From a virus, in the IMG/VR virus record IMGVR_UViG_3300023278_002893, positions 186,001-250,000 of that record: a DNA stretch of 64,000 nt, one strand, 5' to 3'. The translations under genes and the position numbers were made by a program. This document shows, one piece after another, positions 17,687-26,177 of this stretch; positions within the stretch are counted from its first letter, which is position 1, and the number at the start of each line of letters is the position of its first letter. The notes beneath the pieces are model-generated. The model was not told the DNA's origin and made no database searches. It saw only the letters and a program-made list of their open reading frames with translations.

Positions 17687-17949
17687 TTAGATTTATCTTC
17701 CTTTTCTAAGAAATCAGGCATCTGTGCGACAGCCTCTTCGTAGGTAATGTCGCCGGATAAATATTTGTTATAGGGGTGTTTGAAGTTAGGAAGAGTGCCA
17801 CATCCTGGACACGCCTGGGTTCCTCTACTGCCAAATTGATGCTTACCGGTTCCCGAAGCTTTCCAAAGAAATCTCTTACGACATCGCTTGTCTTGTTTAT
17901 GTGGCCTCTTCTTAACTCCGAAACATTGAACAATTCTATAGTCTGACAT
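17683..17949 (-). CDS. Small zinc-binding protein, 88 aa
   Basis: Basic N-half with CFGVKKRPHKQDKRCRKRF, then ACPGCGTLPNFKHPYNKYLSG, giving two Cys pairs able to hold one zinc. It is followed by the HNH gene with a 4-base overlap. Possibly a nucleic-acid-binding accessory; function unknown. Confidence 0.6.
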   Translation of the reverse strand: MSDYRIVQCFGVKKRPHKQDKRCRKRFLWKASGTGKHQFGSRGTQACPGCGTLPNFKHPYNKYLSGDITYEEAVAQMPDFLEKEDKSK

Positions 17950-17962
17950 AAATCACTCCTAC

Positions 17963-18175
17963 TTAAGATCCCTTAACGGGTCCTAGATTACCAGGGCCCG
18001 GACGCGCCGGACCTCTGCGATGAATCGCACCTGAGTTGACATTCTCAGGGGTGTGTCCTGTGGTTTCCATGTATTCGTTTTCATAAGCCGCGACGACGCC
18101 TATAGCCTCCACATGATTTCTTCCACCCTCCAGATCTCGGGTTTCTGCTCTGGGTCGAATGAAGAATCCTCCCAT
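17963..18175 (-). CDS. Hypothetical protein, 70 aa
   Basis: ATG at 18175 shares bases with the stop of the upstream gene (TAATG) and has GGAGG 9 bases upstream. Starts MGGFFIRPRAETRD; rich in Arg, Gly and Pro, probably mostly disordered. No function suggested. Confidence 0.6.
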   Translation of the reverse strand: MGGFFIRPRAETRDLEGGRNHVEAIGVVAAYENEYMETTGHTPENVNSGAIHRRGPARPGPGNLGPVKGS

Positions 18176-18582
18176 TAGTTTTCCTCCTCGGGGTCTATTA
18201 CCGGAATATCTGGTATTTGTAGATCGAACCCCCAATAAACTGTTTGGATTATAATTTCAGTTGCTTTTTTGGCAATGAAAATACTATCCACCTTCTCTCG
18301 CAACTCAGGAGAGGAGGTGTTTTCTAGTAAAGCGGCCACACGTTCCATGTGATCCACCTTGTTTAGGTAAGCTCCCAGAGGCTCACCTCTCACGGACAAA
18401 TGCTGCATAGTCCAATCAAGGGCATCTTGCAGGTCAAGCATCCTGGAGGACGCCTGCTCGATTTGTTCCATAATATGCGTCGTAGGTCGCCCCTGATCCA
18501 GATCGTTCGTTAGACGTGATTCTAGGACGTTTAGTTGGTTATCTAGAGAGTCTCTCTCCAGTACAGCTTCTCCGATTTTCAA
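18175..18582 (-). CDS. Coiled-coil protein resembling the DIP1984 family, 135 aa
   Basis: Begins MKIGEAVLERDSLDNQLNVL and continues as long amphipathic helices, similar in its first 40 residues to DIP1984-type bacterial proteins of unknown function. The C-end is hydrophobic then acidic (IPDIPVIDPEEEN). It is translationally coupled to the next small gene. Family assignment is tentative. Confidence 0.55.
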   Translation of the reverse strand: MKIGEAVLERDSLDNQLNVLESRLTNDLDQGRPTTHIMEQIEQASSRMLDLQDALDWTMQHLSVRGEPLGAYLNKVDHMERVAALLENTSSPELREKVDSIFIAKKATEIIIQTVYWGFDLQIPDIPVIDPEEEN

Positions 18583-18592
18583 AACGGTTTTC

Positions 18593-18832
18593 CTAGTCTG
18601 TCTTTTCTTGGAAGTTTAGTTCTGGAGTAGCGTCTGGGTAATAGAATCTTTTATTCTCGACTAGGATTAGACCCTCGACCACAATCATAGCCGCCTCTGG
18701 ATCTGGGCAAGAACAAACCCATTCTTTGTGTCCGCCTGTGTCCTCTACTTTATAAACCACGCTGGGGCCATTAGAAACCTCTACCACATAATTTCCTGTT
18801 TTTAAAGTCTGTACCTCTTCCTGTTCACCCAT
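18593..18832 (-). CDS. Hypothetical protein, 79 aa
   Basis: ATG at 18832 with GGAG upstream; start overlaps the end of the preceding gene by 8 bases. Contains VCSCPDPEAAMIVVEGLILV; short alpha/beta protein of a type common in phage early/middle operons. Function not recognised. Confidence 0.6.
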   Translation of the reverse strand: MGEQEEVQTLKTGNYVVEVSNGPSVVYKVEDTGGHKEWVCSCPDPEAAMIVVEGLILVENKRFYYPDATPELNFQEKTD

Positions 18833-19184
18833 TTGGCTTCTCCTTAATATTTACTTCTGTTATACCGTCCCACACCTTACCACCTAGATCAGGCTTGAAC
18901 CCATCCAACTCAACGCCAATTTCGCCCGCGGTGTGGAGTCCTTTTGGCGTAATAGTACTTTCGTCTAGTTTGTGACCGTCGGGTAGTTGGTACTCTTCCT
19001 TCTCGGATTGTTTAATGACGCCGTGATGCTTCCCACACTGAAAATGATTCACATCACTCATACCTGCATCGGGATCTACAAACATGGCCCGGTCGCCCTC
19101 AAAGCCTAGATTGCAAGGGGTACCGTCCTTATCTTCCCAATCACAAACGATTACCCAAATACCGCCTTCCCTCTTCTTAGACAT
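18825..19184 (-). CDS. Hypothetical protein, 119 aa
   Basis: ATG at 19184 with AAGGAGTTAGG. The N-half has VIVCDWEDKDGTPCNLGF and HFQCGKHHG, a Cys2/His arrangement that could bind zinc. The C-half is acidic. Coupled to the GNAT gene upstream by an 8-base overlap. Function unknown. Confidence 0.6.
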   Translation of the reverse strand: MSKKREGGIWVIVCDWEDKDGTPCNLGFEGDRAMFVDPDAGMSDVNHFQCGKHHGVIKQSEKEEYQLPDGHKLDESTITPKGLHTAGEIGVELDGFKPDLGGKVWDGITEVNIKEKPNG

Positions 19185-19800
19185 GTCCTAACTCCTTGTG
19201 TGTGGTAAGATCTAAAAGCATTTCGGATCCGGAGCACTGACACTCTGCCCCGCACTTAATACATGGTTTATCTTCGTTGTGATAATTAACCCAATAATCT
19301 TCATAGGTTCTTATCAATTTTCCACCGGCCCGCCTAAAATATTTGAAAGCACTATTACCCGGACTGTTCATCCGGATATGACATACCCCCGCCACCGCCC
19401 CCATTCGTCTAAGCTCACCGACAGATTTATCTAAAAGCATTCTACCAAAAGCCTTACCTCTAAACTCCTCCTCTAGAGCATTACATTTGAAATAAGCTAC
19501 GTTGGAAGGTTCTGGTCCCCACTCTTCGGGGTGCAGTTCTAGAGGGTAATCTTCTATCCAGGTTCCAGGTGCGTACGTTAGTCTAAAACCTATTAATCTT
19601 TCCAGCGTACCGTCTCCCTCGTTGAAATATAAGGTAAAGCTGCAATTACGACCATCTTTCAAACTTCTCTTTAAGATAACTTCCATTTCCTCTTCAGTTA
19701 TATAATCTTTTCCAAAGATCTTATCACCCAAAGATGTAATAGATTTGAAGTCTTTTTCCCTCAAGAACCTAATGGAGTAGGTGTGATCCATTATTCCCAT
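19177..19800 (-). CDS. GNAT-family N-acetyltransferase with C-terminal Cys cluster
   Basis: 207 aa. Starts YSIRFLREKDFKSI (typical GNAT beta1-alpha1). The acetyl-CoA site EEEFRGKAFGRMLLDKSVGELRRMGA lies at about residues 109-134, followed by NSPGNSAFKYFRRAGGKLI. A CIKCGAECQC cluster is added at about 181-190, which is not part of the core fold and may bind zinc or contact a partner. It should transfer an acetyl group to an amine; the substrate is unknown. Could act on modified DNA, a host protein or an antibiotic-like metabolite. Confidence 0.8.
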   Translation of the reverse strand: MGIMDHTYSIRFLREKDFKSITSLGDKIFGKDYITEEEMEVILKRSLKDGRNCSFTLYFNEGDGTLERLIGFRLTYAPGTWIEDYPLELHPEEWGPEPSNVAYFKCNALEEEFRGKAFGRMLLDKSVGELRRMGAVAGVCHIRMNSPGNSAFKYFRRAGGKLIRTYEDYWVNYHNEDKPCIKCGAECQCSGSEMLLDLTTHKELGHV

Positions 19801-19802
19801 AA

Positions 19803-20093
19803 TTAATTACCTTTATCCTTAAGATTATTTAATATTTTGATACATTCAATAATCTCTTCACCCTCCTCGTTAATACTTAGAACTATCTTTTCCGACTCTT
19901 CTTCCGAGATGTAACCCTCTTTGGCATTCTTAAGGGTTCTAATCACCAATGTGCGGAGAGAGTCCAGCCTTCTTTTGTACATATCTCGCCAAGCCGCATA
20001 CTCGGCGGCACTCATTCGTTTCACCATAGGTTCTCCCAAGTGGATATGAATCTCATCGTGTACACGATCCAGCTCTCTATGAATTTTATTCAC
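19803..20093 (-). CDS. Helical hypothetical protein, 96 aa
   Basis: GTG start at 20093 without a clear SD. Almost entirely helical, with HDEIHIHLGEP near the N-end and a Glu-rich C-half. Ends two bases before the GNAT start. No recognised family. Confidence 0.55.
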   Translation of the reverse strand: MNKIHRELDRVHDEIHIHLGEPMVKRMSAAEYAAWRDMYKRRLDSLRTLVIRTLKNAKEGYISEEESEKIVLSINEEGEEIIECIKILNNLKDKGN

Positions 20094-20110
20094 CAGGATA
20101 TCGAAGTGCT

Positions 20111-20353
20111 TTATTTATATCTTTCGTACAGTAATTGCATAACATTCTTTTGACTAACTCCCCAAGTAGTAATTTTACCGCACCTGGGACAGGTAAATTG
20201 TGTGAAAACATCATTATCTATGTCGGGTTTTATCTTGTATAGTCCTAGAGCTTTATCATTCAAACTATTATCGCTAGCCTTCATGTTTTCCGGCACGAAC
20301 ATTTCGTTCATGCATTGATCTGAATCGCAGATTATAGATTTCCATTCTTCCAT
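20111..20353 (-). CDS. Small zinc-ribbon-like protein, 80 aa
   Basis: ATG at 20353 with GGAGTAGTT. Two Cys pairs, CDSDQC near the N-end and CPRCGK near residue 56, suggest one zinc site. Function unknown. Confidence 0.6.
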   Translation of the reverse strand: MEEWKSIICDSDQCMNEMFVPENMKASDNSLNDKALGLYKIKPDIDNDVFTQFTCPRCGKITTWGVSQKNVMQLLYERYK

Positions 20354-20366
20354 AACTACTCCTGGT

Positions 20367-20395
20367 GACTCCCCGGACTACAAGACCGGAGAGTC
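20367..20395 (-). other. Intergenic hairpin after the virion zinc protein gene
   Basis: GACTC-C-CCGG (20367-20376) pairs with CCGG-A-GAGTC (20386-20395), 9 bp plus one mismatch. It directly follows the stop of 20403-21206 and precedes the SD of the next gene. There is no T-run, so a processing or stability hairpin is as likely as a terminator. Confidence 0.4.
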
Positions 20396-20402
20396 TTGTA
20401 CC

Positions 20403-21206
20403 CTATCGTTTACGCCGCTTAGGTGGGAATTTAGTACCGCATGCTCCGCAGAATTTGTCGGATCTTCTTACCCTACTGATACCACAACCTGTACAGTATA
20501 CAGGCAAGAACCTGGGGTTAAGACCGTGATCGGGTGTTCGTCGTTTCCGGGGCCCTTGTATCTTTAAAGTCAGGGTTGTTGGAAATGTAGAAGTTTCGAA
20601 GTCGGCACCCTCTACAAACCTTTGGTTAGAGTTACTTCCCTCTACTGTGGCACCTGCTTGTCCGGGGCTAGCTATGTAGTTGCTTTGAGCTACGCTTTCA
20701 GTACTGGACAAGGTAGAGTTGGAAGTAAAGGTCGTAGTAGTGGTGGCCCTATAACCCCCACCCGCACCAGTATTATCCACTATTGGGTAGGTTGGGTAAG
20801 TGGGACCTTTCGAAGGATAAACCGGGTAAATTGGAATATTCCAATTTAAGTTAATGGGATTTATCTGCTCCAGGTAGAATTCTACCTTTATGATACCATT
20901 CTCAGTATCTGTGGGATCATTGACCCTGCTGTCCGATAGAGATACGAACTTGAAGCGATTTCCCTCCGACATACTTTCGTCCAGGAATCTTTCAAGATCT
21001 AGGGTTTCTCCTGCGTGTAGAATAAAGTCTCCGAGTCCGGACACCTGTCTTCCGTCAATCCACACACGCGCTTTTGCTCTTACATTGTTTTTGTTCTTAA
21101 GTCTAATCTTGTATTCCGAACCAAAAGGTAAAGTAATTTTACCATCGATTTCCCTAACTGGGGAATTATTCTTCAGAACAGCCAATACAAATTGCTGATT
21201 GTACAT
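20403..21206 (-). CDS. Virion-associated-type protein with C-terminal zinc ribbon, 267 aa
   Basis: ATG at 21206, SD GGGAGGAAG. The N-terminal 110 residues form a beta domain (PFGSEYKIRLKNKNNVRAKARV, DLERFLDE) that recurs in large-phage virion or surface-display proteins. The middle is Pro/Tyr/Thr/Ser-rich. The C-end carries YCTGCGISRVRRSDKFCGACGTKF, a four-Cys zinc ribbon. Family function is not established, to my knowledge. Confidence 0.6.
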   Translation of the reverse strand: MYNQQFVLAVLKNNSPVREIDGKITLPFGSEYKIRLKNKNNVRAKARVWIDGRQVSGLGDFILHAGETLDLERFLDESMSEGNRFKFVSLSDSRVNDPTDTENGIIKVEFYLEQINPINLNWNIPIYPVYPSKGPTYPTYPIVDNTGAGGGYRATTTTTFTSNSTLSSTESVAQSNYIASPGQAGATVEGSNSNQRFVEGADFETSTFPTTLTLKIQGPRKRRTPDHGLNPRFLPVYCTGCGISRVRRSDKFCGACGTKFPPKRRKR

Positions 21207-21288
21207 TATGTCTTCCTCCCTTACATACGGGACGCCTACAGAACCCGCTTCATATTTTAGTAGGCATTTTGTTATCGGGGAATTAAAT

Positions 21289-22455
21289 TTAGGCCTCGAA
21301 CCTTCTACCTGAGAAGATCCCAGGATCCTTTCCCGCGAGTATCAAGTCTGCTGTTAATTCACCGGTCGCAAAAGTGAAACCCAATCCGTGTGCTGTAAAT
21401 CCTACGTTATAGAAAATCCTCGGGTCTTCGGACAATGATCCTACCAATGGATATCCATCAGCAGAAAAGCCCATAACCCCAGACCAGCGATAGTCAATTC
21501 GTTTCCCACGCAGAGTGGGGAAATGCTCATTAAGAAAACCTTCCAACTTCTCATGTATAGCGGGATTAACTTCATCTGAGAATCCGACCTCCCTTTCTAA
21601 ATCGACGTTTCGGAAACCGCCAATGAGAACTCTTCCATCAACAAGCTGACGGAAGTAGTCAAGAACGAAGCTACAATATGATGGTTGTAAGAATGGTTCA
21701 ACAGGCTCCGTTACAATAATCTGACCACGCATAGGTGAGACCTTGTCTTTGAACCACGGGAATAGCTGCTCAGACCAAGCGTTAGTACAAACCACTACAG
21801 CATCTGTCTTGATTCGTTTCTTGTTGGTTCTGACAACCAGGTTGTCTTCTTCTACATCGACCCCAAAGACTTCCGCGTCCTCCATTATTTGGACACGTTT
21901 TCCAGTTCTCAAGGCCAGGTGCCACAAGTATTTCATGGGATGAATCTCACCATCATCTGCGTAAAACGCCCCGCCATGGAAACCTTCGGTTCCAGAATAC
22001 GGCTCATCTCGCCATTCCACATTAACGCCTCGTGTTCGCAACGCGGCTACAGTTTCCTTAGTAACCGAGACCTCATGATCTGTTGCCGCTAGCGTCCAGC
22101 TCCCCAACTTGCGATATTCACAGAGTTCTTCTAACTTCTCACGTCCAAACTCCTCAAGCATGAGATTGTGATTATGCTCAGTGAATTTCCAAATACCCTC
22201 TGCCTTGCCTTCTCCATATGCAGTTGTCATACGAGAGAAGTGTTCGGTAGATCCGCAGGTAATAAACCCTGCATTTCTACCAGAGGCACCGTGTCCTATC
22301 TTTCCCTTCTCAACCACAATGATATTGAGGGTGGGATCTTTCTTACTCAGCCAGTAAGCTGTGGATAGTCCTGCCAGTCCCGCACCGATAATCGTGACAT
22401 CGGCATTTAATTCCACACCCAATCCCACAGTGTCCTGCCAATAGGAAACAGACAT
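21289..22455 (-). CDS. FAD-dependent amine/amino-acid oxidoreductase (DAO family)
   Basis: 388 aa. N-terminal Rossmann dinucleotide site DVTIIGAGLAGLSTAYWLSK (about 19-38) followed by VVEKGKIGHGASGRNAGF, the DAO pattern. A second FAD-contact segment is TDAVVVCTNAWS, and the C-terminal GFTAHGLGFTFATGELTADLI closes the fold. Such enzymes oxidise C-N bonds (glycine, sarcosine, D-amino acids) with FAD. A full-length copy is unusual in a phage. Candidate roles are a modified-base pathway or a metabolic takeover; the sequence does not settle the substrate. Confidence 0.85.
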   Translation of the reverse strand: MSVSYWQDTVGLGVELNADVTIIGAGLAGLSTAYWLSKKDPTLNIIVVEKGKIGHGASGRNAGFITCGSTEHFSRMTTAYGEGKAEGIWKFTEHNHNLMLEEFGREKLEELCEYRKLGSWTLAATDHEVSVTKETVAALRTRGVNVEWRDEPYSGTEGFHGGAFYADDGEIHPMKYLWHLALRTGKRVQIMEDAEVFGVDVEEDNLVVRTNKKRIKTDAVVVCTNAWSEQLFPWFKDKVSPMRGQIIVTEPVEPFLQPSYCSFVLDYFRQLVDGRVLIGGFRNVDLEREVGFSDEVNPAIHEKLEGFLNEHFPTLRGKRIDYRWSGVMGFSADGYPLVGSLSEDPRIFYNVGFTAHGLGFTFATGELTADLILAGKDPGIFSGRRFEA

Positions 22456-22470
22456 ATCTATATAATTCCT

Positions 22471-22749
22471 TTATGCGTACTTTATCTTTATTCCGGTTAT
22501 TAGACTTAACCAGCGCCTAACTCCCTCCATACCTGCTTCCCACACAGCGGCAGCTACGTCCCTACGTCCCGTCTGCTCATATACCTCATACATTAGGTTA
22601 TCCACCCGAGACAGCTCTATCAGGAGGATCTTTTGAATCTCTTCTAGTTTTTCCTTATCGAAATTACAAAGGAATGCTATCTCTAGAACTCCTTGGATAA
22701 ATTCCAATCTCATCTCTAACTGATGGACGGGATCTAGTAAGTTTGACAC
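22471..22749 (-). CDS. Hypothetical helical protein, 92 aa
   Basis: GTG at 22749 is chosen because GGAGGTGGGG lies just upstream; earlier in-frame starts lie inside the previous gene. The product is helical with regular Leu/Ile spacing and a hydrophobic C-end (RRWLSLITGIKIKYA). No family recognised. Confidence 0.55.
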   Translation of the reverse strand: MSNLLDPVHQLEMRLEFIQGVLEIAFLCNFDKEKLEEIQKILLIELSRVDNLMYEVYEQTGRRDVAAAVWEAGMEGVRRWLSLITGIKIKYA

Positions 22750-22774
22750 AAGTACTCCCCCCACCTCCCCGCTC

Positions 22775-23155
22775 CTATAAGTAAAATTCGTGTATTCCTT
22801 GATTATACGGATCGTCACTAATATCACAAATCTTAAAATCCTTAGACTTGGAATTAGACTCTACAATTACATATCCGTCAATTAAATGAATTAGAATATC
22901 TATACCATCTTCTGTTTCTTCTAGAAAACCAACAGAGCTGCAAATTTGATGGGCTTTGTCGTACTTCATAATACCTTTATCCCAAAAGAGAAGTTCGACA
23001 TCGTCTAAACAAAGCATAGTGAGAAGTTCTTGTCCTAGATTTTCCATGCCTACTAATAGAATCTTCTTGCCCCTGAAATCCTCTTTACCGTATGCACTAC
23101 GCACAGCTCCTCGAAGAAAGTTAAATATCTTAGTCGCATTTATTGTCATTGTCAA
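22775..23155 (-). CDS. Small Rossmann-like protein, 126 aa
   Basis: Contains FRGKKILLVGMENLGQELL (about 27-45), close to the NAD-binding beta-alpha-beta of amino-acid dehydrogenases (V-x-G-x-x-x-x-G), followed by VELLFWDK, but no catalytic domain. Probably nucleotide-binding or a relic of a dehydrogenase. It overlaps the HNH gene end by 26 bases and precedes the FAD oxidoreductase by one gene. Confidence 0.6.
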   Translation of the reverse strand: MTMTINATKIFNFLRGAVRSAYGKEDFRGKKILLVGMENLGQELLTMLCLDDVELLFWDKGIMKYDKAHQICSSVGFLEETEDGIDILIHLIDGYVIVESNSKSKDFKICDISDDPYNQGIHEFYL

Positions 23156-23868
23156 GTTCCACGGATTTACCTTTACGCAGGTTGTCTTCTGCCCAAAGAG
23201 GTTGAAGATTAGTATAATGACATACTATGTGGAGTTGCTTTTCATCTGCTAAATCAAAAGATGATAAGGGTCTAATATGATCGATATGCCATTCGCCATA
23301 ATTTTCCCAGGACATTCCCGGTTGAAATTTAGACTCCAGATAGGATTTTAGGTTTTCTATACTGCAGCCTAGGTACTCATTTAAATTTTTGTCTTTTCGG
23401 ATATCTTTTAAAGCAGATCTTAGCCTAGATCTCATTGTAACTGCGATACGAAAATTGATATCGTTTTTGAACTTATACCTACGATACTCGTTAGATCGTT
23501 TTCGTACATGTTCTTTATTTTCTTTTAGCCACGCACGGTTGTATTCTTTAACGTGATTAGAATTTTTTGCTCTCCATCTTTTCAAACGTTCCTTATTTTC
23601 TATCTTGTGTTTAGTAAGGGAAGTTTGTGTGTATTGTTTTACTTTTTCGGGATTTTTCTTTCGCCATTCTGCTTGGTATTTTGAATTTATTCCTCTCCAT
23701 TTCTTATTACGAGATAATTCTGTTTGTTTTGTTCTTTTCATAATATTCTTTGCGGTGGATTTTATAACACTCCCTACACCAACTCGATAAACTATCTTTA
23801 GCGGTTTTAGCCACATAAAAATAATCTACAGATTTAGAAATTTTACATCTTCTACAGGTTTTCGTCAT
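23130..23868 (-). pseudogene. HNH homing endonuclease disrupted by a frameshift
   Basis: Seen: ATG at 23868 opens a 53-residue frame with the same N-terminal zinc ribbon as the enzyme at 17123-17686 (CRRCKISKSV...WCRECYK) and stops at 23707. The remaining protein, including GEWHIDHIRPLSSFDLAD and NLQPLWAEDN, continues in the +1 frame to 23130. Joining at AGAATTATC as RLSRNKKW restores a full-length homologue. One extra base therefore splits the gene. It could be a decayed mobile gene or a sequencing error. Reinitiation at an internal ATG could still make the nuclease half. Confidence 0.7.
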
Positions 23869-24490
23869 CAAACTTTGGATTATCATTTAAAAGTTCAGTA
23901 TTCCAGTACGCTACATCCAAGAAATTCACCCACTCCTTGTGAGGAACCATTCCCAAAGGGATACTAATTGTTGGGTGCCACTTAGGCATGGATGGAGCGC
24001 TTAGCAATTTCCAGCCCATCTGACGAAGAGTTCTATCTCCCTTCTTACCATTACATTTGAAGCACGATGCTACGATATTGTCCCAGGTAGTTTTACCGCC
24101 CTTAGATCTAGGAATAACATGATCCAAATTAAGGTCGGCCCTAGTTGGGGAAATACCACAGTACTGGCATTGCCAATTGTCCCGTTCAAAGATGTTCTTT
24201 CTGCTAAACCTGACGTGTCTTTTGGGCAGTTTGTCATAAAGTGTTAGCACGATGACTCTCGGGATCTTGATGTTTATAGAGGGGGAGGAAATGAGTTCGG
24301 CAGAACTAACCTCAACCATCTGCTGAGAAACATCTTGCCAATCATTGAAATTATATGCCTGATAACTATCGGGGTCAATGGCTTTGGCGTGTCCTTGGTA
24401 GAGCAAGTTTATAGCTCTCTTTACAGAACATACCTGTATAGCCAACCAGCTCCGATTCAAAACCAAGGTATTGCCATTAAGTTTGCCCAT
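23852..24490 (-). CDS. HNH endonuclease
   Basis: 212 aa. N-terminal TLVLNRSWLAIQVCSVKRAINLL and the core NWQCQYCGISPTRADLNLDHVIPRSKGGKTTWDNIVASCFKCNGKKGDR are diagnostic of a widespread bacterial and phage HNH family. The two CxxC pairs bind zinc and the DHV histidine is catalytic. The C-end (PKWHPTISIPLG...WVNFLD) is family-typical too. Overlaps the disrupted HNH gene by 17 bases. Confidence 0.9.
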   Translation of the reverse strand: MGKLNGNTLVLNRSWLAIQVCSVKRAINLLYQGHAKAIDPDSYQAYNFNDWQDVSQQMVEVSSAELISSPSINIKIPRVIVLTLYDKLPKRHVRFSRKNIFERDNWQCQYCGISPTRADLNLDHVIPRSKGGKTTWDNIVASCFKCNGKKGDRTLRQMGWKLLSAPSMPKWHPTISIPLGMVPHKEWVNFLDVAYWNTELLNDNPKFDDENL

Positions 24491-24536
24491 AACAAATTGC
24501 CCCTTTGTCTTACAACTATATGATATTATTTCTATA

Positions 24537-24896
24537 TTAGCAAGCGTTAGATCCTTTCCACCCTAACAAACCCTCTATGGCAGCGGTCGATCCCTCTGTA
24601 ATAAATGATAATTGCGACACTGCGTCATAATCCATTGTGAAGGTACAACCCGCTCCTAGTTTGATATCATCTCCCGGAACAAAGCTCACCGCCGTTGTGG
24701 CATCCCCATCATTTACTCTGAAATAAATAGCTACCGAGCTGCTCTTATTTATAAGATGTAGCCTACGGGCAGGTGGGGTTATGGTAAAACCACTTGCCGT
24801 TCCTGTGATATCGCCTTCGAAGTATTTTACTTCATCGAACCCAAGTTCAAGGACAGCATCTACTAATCCTCCGCTATGGGCTATTTGAGTAGTCAT
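24537..24896 (-). CDS. Putative small tail or head-fibre protein, 119 aa
   Basis: Beta-rich, with PPARRLHLINKSSSVAIYFRVNDGD, a pattern seen in small phage virion proteins. It follows the 418-residue fibre protein in the same operon. No signal or membrane segment. Function inferred from position. Confidence 0.6.
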   Translation of the reverse strand: MTTQIAHSGGLVDAVLELGFDEVKYFEGDITGTASGFTITPPARRLHLINKSSSVAIYFRVNDGDATTAVSFVPGDDIKLGAGCTFTMDYDAVSQLSFITEGSTAAIEGLLGWKGSNAC

Positions 24897-24920
24897 TAAT
24901 TTTTACCTCTCTTGTACCCG

Positions 24921-26177
24921 TTATGCTCTAGTTATTCTTCTGCGCCGCCAATCGATTTCAATCTTGATCCGGGTGTCTAGAGTTGCATCCTCTCCGTCCA
25001 TGGAAGCATTCAATCTCTGGTCTCCACTATCTGCATCCCCTGGTCCCATGCATAAACCTATCGGAACACTTGCGTCATAATCAGGACGATTGAAATACTC
25101 CTGCATGACCTCAGTTATACCGCTACTGGAATGAGTAACGATACCGGAGATAGTTAGGAAAGAGGGCATACTGTCCCGCGAAACAGATCCAAAAGGAGCA
25201 ACATTCTCAGTGACTCCGTCCTCATGAATTTGGGTGGGTAGATCAACGTCGATGGGGTAATTAACGTTATTGAACGCCTCCGGTATTCCGTAGGTGGAGG
25301 GAGAACCGTTAGGATATAAAGACGCCCCCGTGGTGTTTGCCTTGAACCCCCAAAGCACGTGAGTGCCTGCGGAGGTATTACCAGTCCAGTTCTTTGCAAG
25401 AACAACTGCGTATCTGGTGCCCGAGACAACATCTGCTGTAATACCTGAACCAGTAGTATGATCAAAACTGATTACAGACTCGCTGGTAGCGATAGTAGAC
25501 ATAGCTTGGTAGTCTCCCAAACCAATCGATCCACCATCAATATCTGGTCTATCATCTGTTCCATCTTGTGAGAGAGTGTTGTAGTATTCAGGTCTCATTG
25601 CGTCTCCCGGATCAAACGCACTTCCCCCTTCTACCTTCCAAACAACCAAATTAGTAGTCGCTACAGTCCCCGTAGCGTCTGCTGTGAATGTCTGACACAA
25701 ACTATCGGAAGTTAGCCAGAGATCATCATTTTCTGAATGAGTTACTGACCCATCTACAGCGATACCCGTCGCGGTGATTCCTAATGTAGCAGCCCCGGCG
25801 GTCTCACACTGAAACTGAAAATCCAGATGAGAGTTAGGGTGTCCGATCCACTGGGCTGTTCCAGAACCGGGTTGAGTCCATTTTCCATCATCAGCAAGAA
25901 GACTGGTATCTGCGGAAAATGCGGTGGAATCTACACGACTAGCAACGAACTTTATTCGAGCACCGGTCACCACCGCAGTTCTAGGAACAGGAGTACCAGA
26001 TACAGCTTCCAAAACAATTAGGATGGAGTGTCTCGCGAAAGGAGTTTTAGTAGCCCTCCCCCAGGCTACATTATCGGTATATAAGAATTCCGAATTTGCG
26101 AAATCTCCATTACTACGCGTGTCTGCATTTCCAGCTATATGGTTCATTTGGTTTGTCTGATATATGGTTGTTCTCAT
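24921..26177 (-). CDS. Putative fibre or receptor-binding protein, 418 aa
   Basis: Ser/Thr/Gly/Asp-rich beta protein. A jelly-roll-like domain (residues about 30-290, with YAVVLAKNWTGNTSAG) matches the style of carbohydrate-binding discs in phage fibres. The stop overlaps the start boundary of the GNAT-like gene upstream, so the two are made together. Receptor binding is inferred. Confidence 0.6.
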   Translation of the reverse strand: MRTTIYQTNQMNHIAGNADTRSNGDFANSEFLYTDNVAWGRATKTPFARHSILIVLEAVSGTPVPRTAVVTGARIKFVASRVDSTAFSADTSLLADDGKWTQPGSGTAQWIGHPNSHLDFQFQCETAGAATLGITATGIAVDGSVTHSENDDLWLTSDSLCQTFTADATGTVATTNLVVWKVEGGSAFDPGDAMRPEYYNTLSQDGTDDRPDIDGGSIGLGDYQAMSTIATSESVISFDHTTGSGITADVVSGTRYAVVLAKNWTGNTSAGTHVLWGFKANTTGASLYPNGSPSTYGIPEAFNNVNYPIDVDLPTQIHEDGVTENVAPFGSVSRDSMPSFLTISGIVTHSSSGITEVMQEYFNRPDYDASVPIGLCMGPGDADSGDQRLNASMDGEDATLDTRIKIEIDWRRRRITRA

